Part shown: one piece after another, positions 5,139 through 8,378 of the stretch | How positions within the stretch are numbered: the first letter of the stretch is position 1 | Layout: the number at the start of each line of letters is the position of its first letter | Assembly: GCA_001784535.1 (NCBI GenBank) | Contig: MFRJ01000026.1 | Coordinates: 1-8,378 of the forward strand | Direction of reading: 5' to 3' | From: Candidatus Melainabacteria bacterium GWA2_34_9 | GTDB taxonomy: Bacteria > Cyanobacteriota > Vampirovibrionia > Gastranaerophilales > UBA9971 | Length of the DNA: 8,378 bases | Translations under genes and position numbers: made by a program | The notes under the pieces: generated by a model | Database searches by the model: none | The model's input: the letters and a program-made list of their open reading frames with translations, nothing else | Told to the model about the DNA's origin: nothing

Positions 5139-7457
5139 GACATAAGTTTAAGTAAATTTTCATTAAAAACCTATTATTCTCTTTCCGAAAAAAGTTACTT
5201 ACCAACTAGAGAAAGGGATTTTGAAACCATTTTTTCTATGGGGAATGGCTATATTGGCACGAGAAACAGCCTTGAGGAGCTTTATCCGCAAAGTACGCCG
5301 GGAACTTTTCTTGCAGGGTTTTATGAAAAAGATATCTATAATGATTTTAATATTTTAGTTAAAATTCCTGACTGGACAAGAATAAAGATTTTTGTAGACG
5401 AGGAACAACTTGATTTAACAAACAATGAAACGCTTTTCCATCGAAGATATATTGACTTAAATAATGGATGCGTTGTCAGAGAATGGCAATGCGCAGACAA
5501 TATAGGAAGAATTACCAGTATAAAAACAATAAAATACATTTCAGTCAGTAACAAACACGAATTAGGCAAATGTCTTTTGATTAAACCCGAAAACTACACG
5601 GGAAATTTAAGGGTTTTGTCAGGAATAGATTGCAATACAGCTGATTTCAATTATTTAATAAACCAGAATTTAAGCATTGATAACCATGCTTCAGTTCAAA
5701 TGAAATCAAAATTCAGCAATAAAGAATTTATGATGCTGCAAAAAAGTACATTATTTAGTATTAATGACAATCTTACAAGCATAAATTCTAATTATCAGAC
5801 AATTAACAATTTCGGAGGGAGCTTTGAAGAATGGAAATGGTTGGCAGAAGTAGGAAAAATTTATAACATAAAAAGCTTAACTACTATTTATAGTAATATG
5901 GACACCATTCATTTCAAAGAAGCAGCACAGGAAGATGTTTTAAAGCTAGGTAATGATTTTTTTGAAACCAGCGCTCAAGAACATGTAAAGAAATGGGGAA
6001 AGAGATGGAGTGAATCAAATGTAAATATCACAGGCAGCGAATGTGACCAAAAGTTCATTGATTTTGCCTTATATCATTTGATTATTTCAGGTGAATTCAG
6101 TGGTGACAGTTATTCTGTTCCGGCGAGAAATCTTTCAGGAGAAGCCTATAAAGGACATGTTTTCTGGGATACAGAAATGTTCCTTTTGCCCTTTTTTACT
6201 TATACAAAGCCTGAAATTGCCAGAAAATTGCTGTTATACAGGTATAAAACCCTTAACGGAGCCAGACAGCATGCAAAAGAAGCGGGATTCAAAGGAGCAT
6301 CATTTGCCTGGGAATCAACGGATACAGGTCAAGAGATGACTCCATCTCATGTAATACTGCCCAACGGAAATGTTATTTATATTTTATCAGGTCAATATGA
6401 AAACCATCTTTCATCAGATATTGCTTATGCAATCTGGAAATACTGGCAGGCAACGGAAGACAGGGAATTTTTAGTAAATCATGGCGCTGAAATTTTATTT
6501 GAAACAGCTCGATTCTGCGAAAGCCTTATTAAACTGGAAAATGATGGACTTTATCATATTCCTACCGTTATAGGACCTGATGAATACCACGAAAAAGTTA
6601 ATGATAACGCATATACGAATTATTTAGTGCGACATAATTTTGAAATCGCCGCTAAAACCTATGATTTTATAGAAAATAATTACAGCGAAGAGCTTTCATT
6701 GCTCAAGAAAAAAATAAAACTTAAAAATTCTGAGGTGAAAAACTGGGAAAATTATGCTGGAAAAATTTATTCCGGTTTTGATGAAAAAACAGGGTTATTC
6801 GAACAATTTAAAGGATTTTATGATCTTGAATATATGGATTTAAAACAGTTTGAACCAAGATCTGTGCCTATGGACATAATTCTTGGTCAAGAAAAAACGA
6901 AAAAAACACAGATTATAAAGCAAGCGGATGTTTTGATGTTTCTATATCTTTTTGGAGAAAACTTTTCTGAAGAGATAGTACGTAAAAATTATGAATTTTA
7001 TGAACCGAGAACCGGACATGGCAGTTCTTTAAGCCCTGGTCTTCATAGTTTAATCGCTGCCCGCATTGGAAAGACCGACGAAGCTTATGATTATTTTGTA
7101 AAAAATGCCAAAATCGACCTCAATGACGAATTTGGAAATTCTGCAGGCGGAATCCATATAGCTTCACAGGGGGCTACATGGATGTCTGTTGTTATGGGAT
7201 TTGCCGGAATGTGTCCAGCTGATAAAGGCTTAATATTTGATCCTCACATGCCGGAATACTGGGAGGATATTGAATTTTCTGCCAAATGGCAGGGACAGGA
7301 TTTAAATATTAAACTAAATAAAAAAGAAATACGTTTTTTACTTTACGGCGATAAAAATATATTTGTAAGCCTTGGAAAAAATAATTGGAAAGAACTTGAA
7401 GTAAATAAAAAATACTATGGGATAAATATAGAAAACAACTGGAACTGGAAGGATTAA
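5121..7457 (+). CDS. Glycoside hydrolase family 65 protein, probable disaccharide phosphorylase (trehalose/maltose/kojibiose type)
   Basis: GH65 phosphorylases cleave an alpha-glucosidic disaccharide with phosphate, releasing beta-glucose 1-phosphate by an inverting mechanism in the cytosol. The 778 residues match the family length. The N-terminal beta-sandwich (to about 270) includes MGNGYIGTRNS (40-50). The (alpha/alpha)6 barrel (about 305-700) has HVFWDTEMF (346-354), AWESTDTGQEMTP (396-408), GPDEYHE (485-491, with the family's general-acid Glu at 488), KQAD (600-603), the phosphate-site motif HGSSLS (633-638) and GIHIASQGATW (677-687). A small C-terminal beta domain follows. No signal peptide or membrane segment is seen. 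HGSSLS favours phosphorylase over hydrolase, but the disaccharide cannot be read from sequence; glucosylglycerol or nigerose enzymes are also possible. No beta-phosphoglucomutase gene is visible. ATG 5121 is the only plausible start, because a stop in frame lies at 5106-5108 and the next ATG (5238) would remove conserved sequence. That ATG sits inside the fusA terminator. Confidence 0.88.
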   Translation: MDIIFFDISLSKFSLKTYYSLSEKSYLPTRERDFETIFSMGNGYIGTRNSLEELYPQSTPGTFLAGFYEKDIYNDFNILVKIPDWTRIKIFVDEEQLDLTNNETLFHRRYIDLNNGCVVREWQCADNIGRITSIKTIKYISVSNKHELGKCLLIKPENYTGNLRVLSGIDCNTADFNYLINQNLSIDNHASVQMKSKFSNKEFMMLQKSTLFSINDNLTSINSNYQTINNFGGSFEEWKWLAEVGKIYNIKSLTTIYSNMDTIHFKEAAQEDVLKLGNDFFETSAQEHVKKWGKRWSESNVNITGSECDQKFIDFALYHLIISGEFSGDSYSVPARNLSGEAYKGHVFWDTEMFLLPFFTYTKPEIARKLLLYRYKTLNGARQHAKEAGFKGASFAWESTDTGQEMTPSHVILPNGNVIYILSGQYENHLSSDIAYAIWKYWQATEDREFLVNHGAEILFETARFCESLIKLENDGLYHIPTVIGPDEYHEKVNDNAYTNYLVRHNFEIAAKTYDFIENNYSEELSLLKKKIKLKNSEVKNWENYAGKIYSGFDEKTGLFEQFKGFYDLEYMDLKQFEPRSVPMDIILGQEKTKKTQIIKQADVLMFLYLFGENFSEEIVRKNYEFYEPRTGHGSSLSPGLHSLIAARIGKTDEAYDYFVKNAKIDLNDEFGNSAGGIHIASQGATWMSVVMGFAGMCPADKGLIFDPHMPEYWEDIEFSAKWQGQDLNIKLNKKEIRFLLYGDKNIFVSLGKNNWKELEVNKKYYGINIENNWNWKD

Positions 7458-7461
7458 AGCA

Positions 7462-8295
7462 ATGAAAAAGATTTTATTGCCTCTTGATGGCTCTGAAGCT
7501 TCATTAAAAGCGTTTTTACCCGCAAAAAGTCTTGCGGAATTATTAGAAACAACTCTTTGTATTCTTCATATATCAGAAGAAAAACTTGATCAAAATGCAT
7601 TTTTTGAAAAACTTGGAATAAATAAAGAAGATTTAAGCTGTTATATAATTAGCCACAAAACAGGGGATCCCGCACAGGTAATTTTGGCAGAAAGCGATCA
7701 ATGTGACTATATAGTAATGGGCACTCATGGAGAAACCTGCGACATAACTCAAAAAGCAGGGTCAGTAGCTATAAAAGTCGTTGAAAATACATTTAAACCT
7801 GTTTTATTAATCAAACCTGATATAAAACTAAGTTGCCAAAACGACAAATGGATTCCTCAAAAAGTGTTAATTCCATTAAACGGGGCACCTAATTCTGCTC
7901 AGGCTTTGCTTCCGGCGATGGATATTCTTGTAAAAACAACTGCCGAAATTGATTTATTGCATATATCCTCTCATAAAGCCGAACCGACAAAAGAAGAAGG
8001 GGCTTTTACCGCGCCTTATTATGAAGATTATCCGCAACATGAATGGAATTCATGGTCAAAAGAATTTATGAAAAGATTTTGCCCGACTTTGCATAATCAT
8101 AACCATATAAACCTTAAATTATCTCTTTCTCATGGCAATCCTGCCGAAGAAATTTTGAACTTTGCACGGGAAAATAAAAATGATTTTATAGCGATCGCCT
8201 GGCATGGGACTTTTTCGCATTTAAGGGCTTCGACATTAAAAAGAGTTTTATCAGAATGTACTTGTCCTCTAATGTTGATTAAGATAATGACTTGA
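7462..8295 (+). CDS. Universal stress protein with two UspA domains
   Basis: This is a soluble tandem UspA-fold protein of 277 residues, with no signal peptide or membrane segment. Domain 1 (about 1-118) starts KKILLPLDGSEAS with the conserved Asp at D9. It carries the ATP-binding signature G-x2-G-x9-G-S (G87, G90, G100-S101), so it probably binds ATP. Domain 2 (about 132-276) starts QKVLIPLNG, with Asn (N140) in place of Asp, and its signature region AWHG...LK has lost the first Gly and the terminal G-S. It is therefore probably a non-binding, structural or regulatory half. The long insert at about 170-200 is rich in E, Y and H. The gene starts four bases after the GH65 stop, with GGAAGGA (7447-7453) inside the GH65 end, so the two are almost certainly one transcript and translationally coupled. 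Usp proteins act in stress survival in other bacteria; the exact role and partner here are unknown. Confidence 0.92.
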   Translation: MKKILLPLDGSEASLKAFLPAKSLAELLETTLCILHISEEKLDQNAFFEKLGINKEDLSCYIISHKTGDPAQVILAESDQCDYIVMGTHGETCDITQKAGSVAIKVVENTFKPVLLIKPDIKLSCQNDKWIPQKVLIPLNGAPNSAQALLPAMDILVKTTAEIDLLHISSHKAEPTKEEGAFTAPYYEDYPQHEWNSWSKEFMKRFCPTLHNHNHINLKLSLSHGNPAEEILNFARENKNDFIAIAWHGTFSHLRASTLKRVLSECTCPLMLIKIMT

Positions 8296-8338
8296 AATTT
8301 TTGTATTTTGACAATCGACATAGCGGACTTATTTTTAT

Positions 8339-8353
8339 GTTATCAAGGATAAC
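8339..8353. promoter_or_regulatory. Short inverted repeat, possible operator
   Basis: GTTATC (8339-8344) and GATAAC (8348-8353) are perfect inverted copies around AAG. The repeat ends four bases before a consensus -10 box. The position suits a repressor or activator site for a gene beyond the right edge. With six-base arms in AT-rich DNA, chance is a real alternative. Confidence 0.3.
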
Positions 8354-8357
8354 ACTT

Positions 8358-8363
8358 TATAAT
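8358..8363 (+). promoter_or_regulatory. Candidate -10 box of a promoter for the next gene
   Basis: TATAAT is a perfect -10 hexamer. No good -35 lies 16-19 bases upstream (TTATGT at 8335-8340 is the closest by position). Any such promoter would depend on an activator or have a different form. The gene served would lie outside the window. Confidence 0.35.
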
Positions 8364-8378
8364 AAACCACATGCTGTT

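Noticed and set aside
5137..5142. Perfect TTGACA -35 hexamer just after the fusA terminator
   Set aside because: No -10 box lies at 16-18 bases, and the hexamer is downstream of the GH65 start codon and made partly of the terminator T-run, so it cannot serve that gene's accepted start.
8191..8198. GCGATCGC, identical to the HIP1 palindrome common in many cyanobacterial genomes
   Set aside because: I noticed only this one copy in the window, and it lies within the Usp coding sequence. A single copy is not evidence of the iterated repeat, although it is rare by chance at this base composition.
8308..8338. TTGACA (8308-8313) with TTTTAT (8333-8338) after the Usp gene
   Set aside because: The spacing of 19 and the poor -10 make it weaker than the TATAAT further on.

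Overview
The window is AT-rich bacterial DNA with every gene on the + strand. S12, S7 and EF-G most resemble the cyanobacterial proteins as I know them. Examples are the S12 start MPTINQLVRKER, the S7 tail KMAEANKAFAHYRY, and the EF-G segments GGVQSQSETVWRQANRYQVP and NAVPIQLPIGAE. No photosynthesis gene is visible and the composition is low in GC. My best guess is a non-photosynthetic cyanobacterial sister lineage (Melainabacteria/Vampirovibrionia, Gastranaerophilales-like). This rests on recalled family sequences, not on a search.

Left part (1-1364): the 3' end of a large gene. It encodes a repetitive beta-helix, filamentous-adhesin-like protein that ends in a PilZ-type domain with recognisable c-di-GMP-binding motifs. 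This joins a normally exported protein type to a normally cytosolic sensor domain and is the most unusual thing here. Next (1365-1854) is a gene-free spacer holding a decayed, internally deleted IS3-family element. A broken orfA and both imperfect ends (about 1414-1774) are still recognisable. Its right end carries a TTGACA that may contribute to a promoter for the ribosomal operon.

Middle (1855-5054): a str-type cluster, rpsL - rpsG - (terminator-like hairpin) - fusA, encoding ribosomal proteins S12 and S7 and elongation factor G. The usual next gene, tuf, is absent. A very strong intrinsic terminator follows fusA.

Right part (5090-8378): a two-gene unit of a GH65 disaccharide phosphorylase-type enzyme and a tandem-domain universal stress protein. 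They are separated by 4 bases and are probably translationally coupled. The only plausible ATG of the GH65 gene lies inside the descending arm of the fusA terminator, so termination of the str cluster and expression of the sugar/stress unit may be mechanically linked. The last bases hold an inverted repeat and a consensus -10 box that probably belong to the next gene outside the window.
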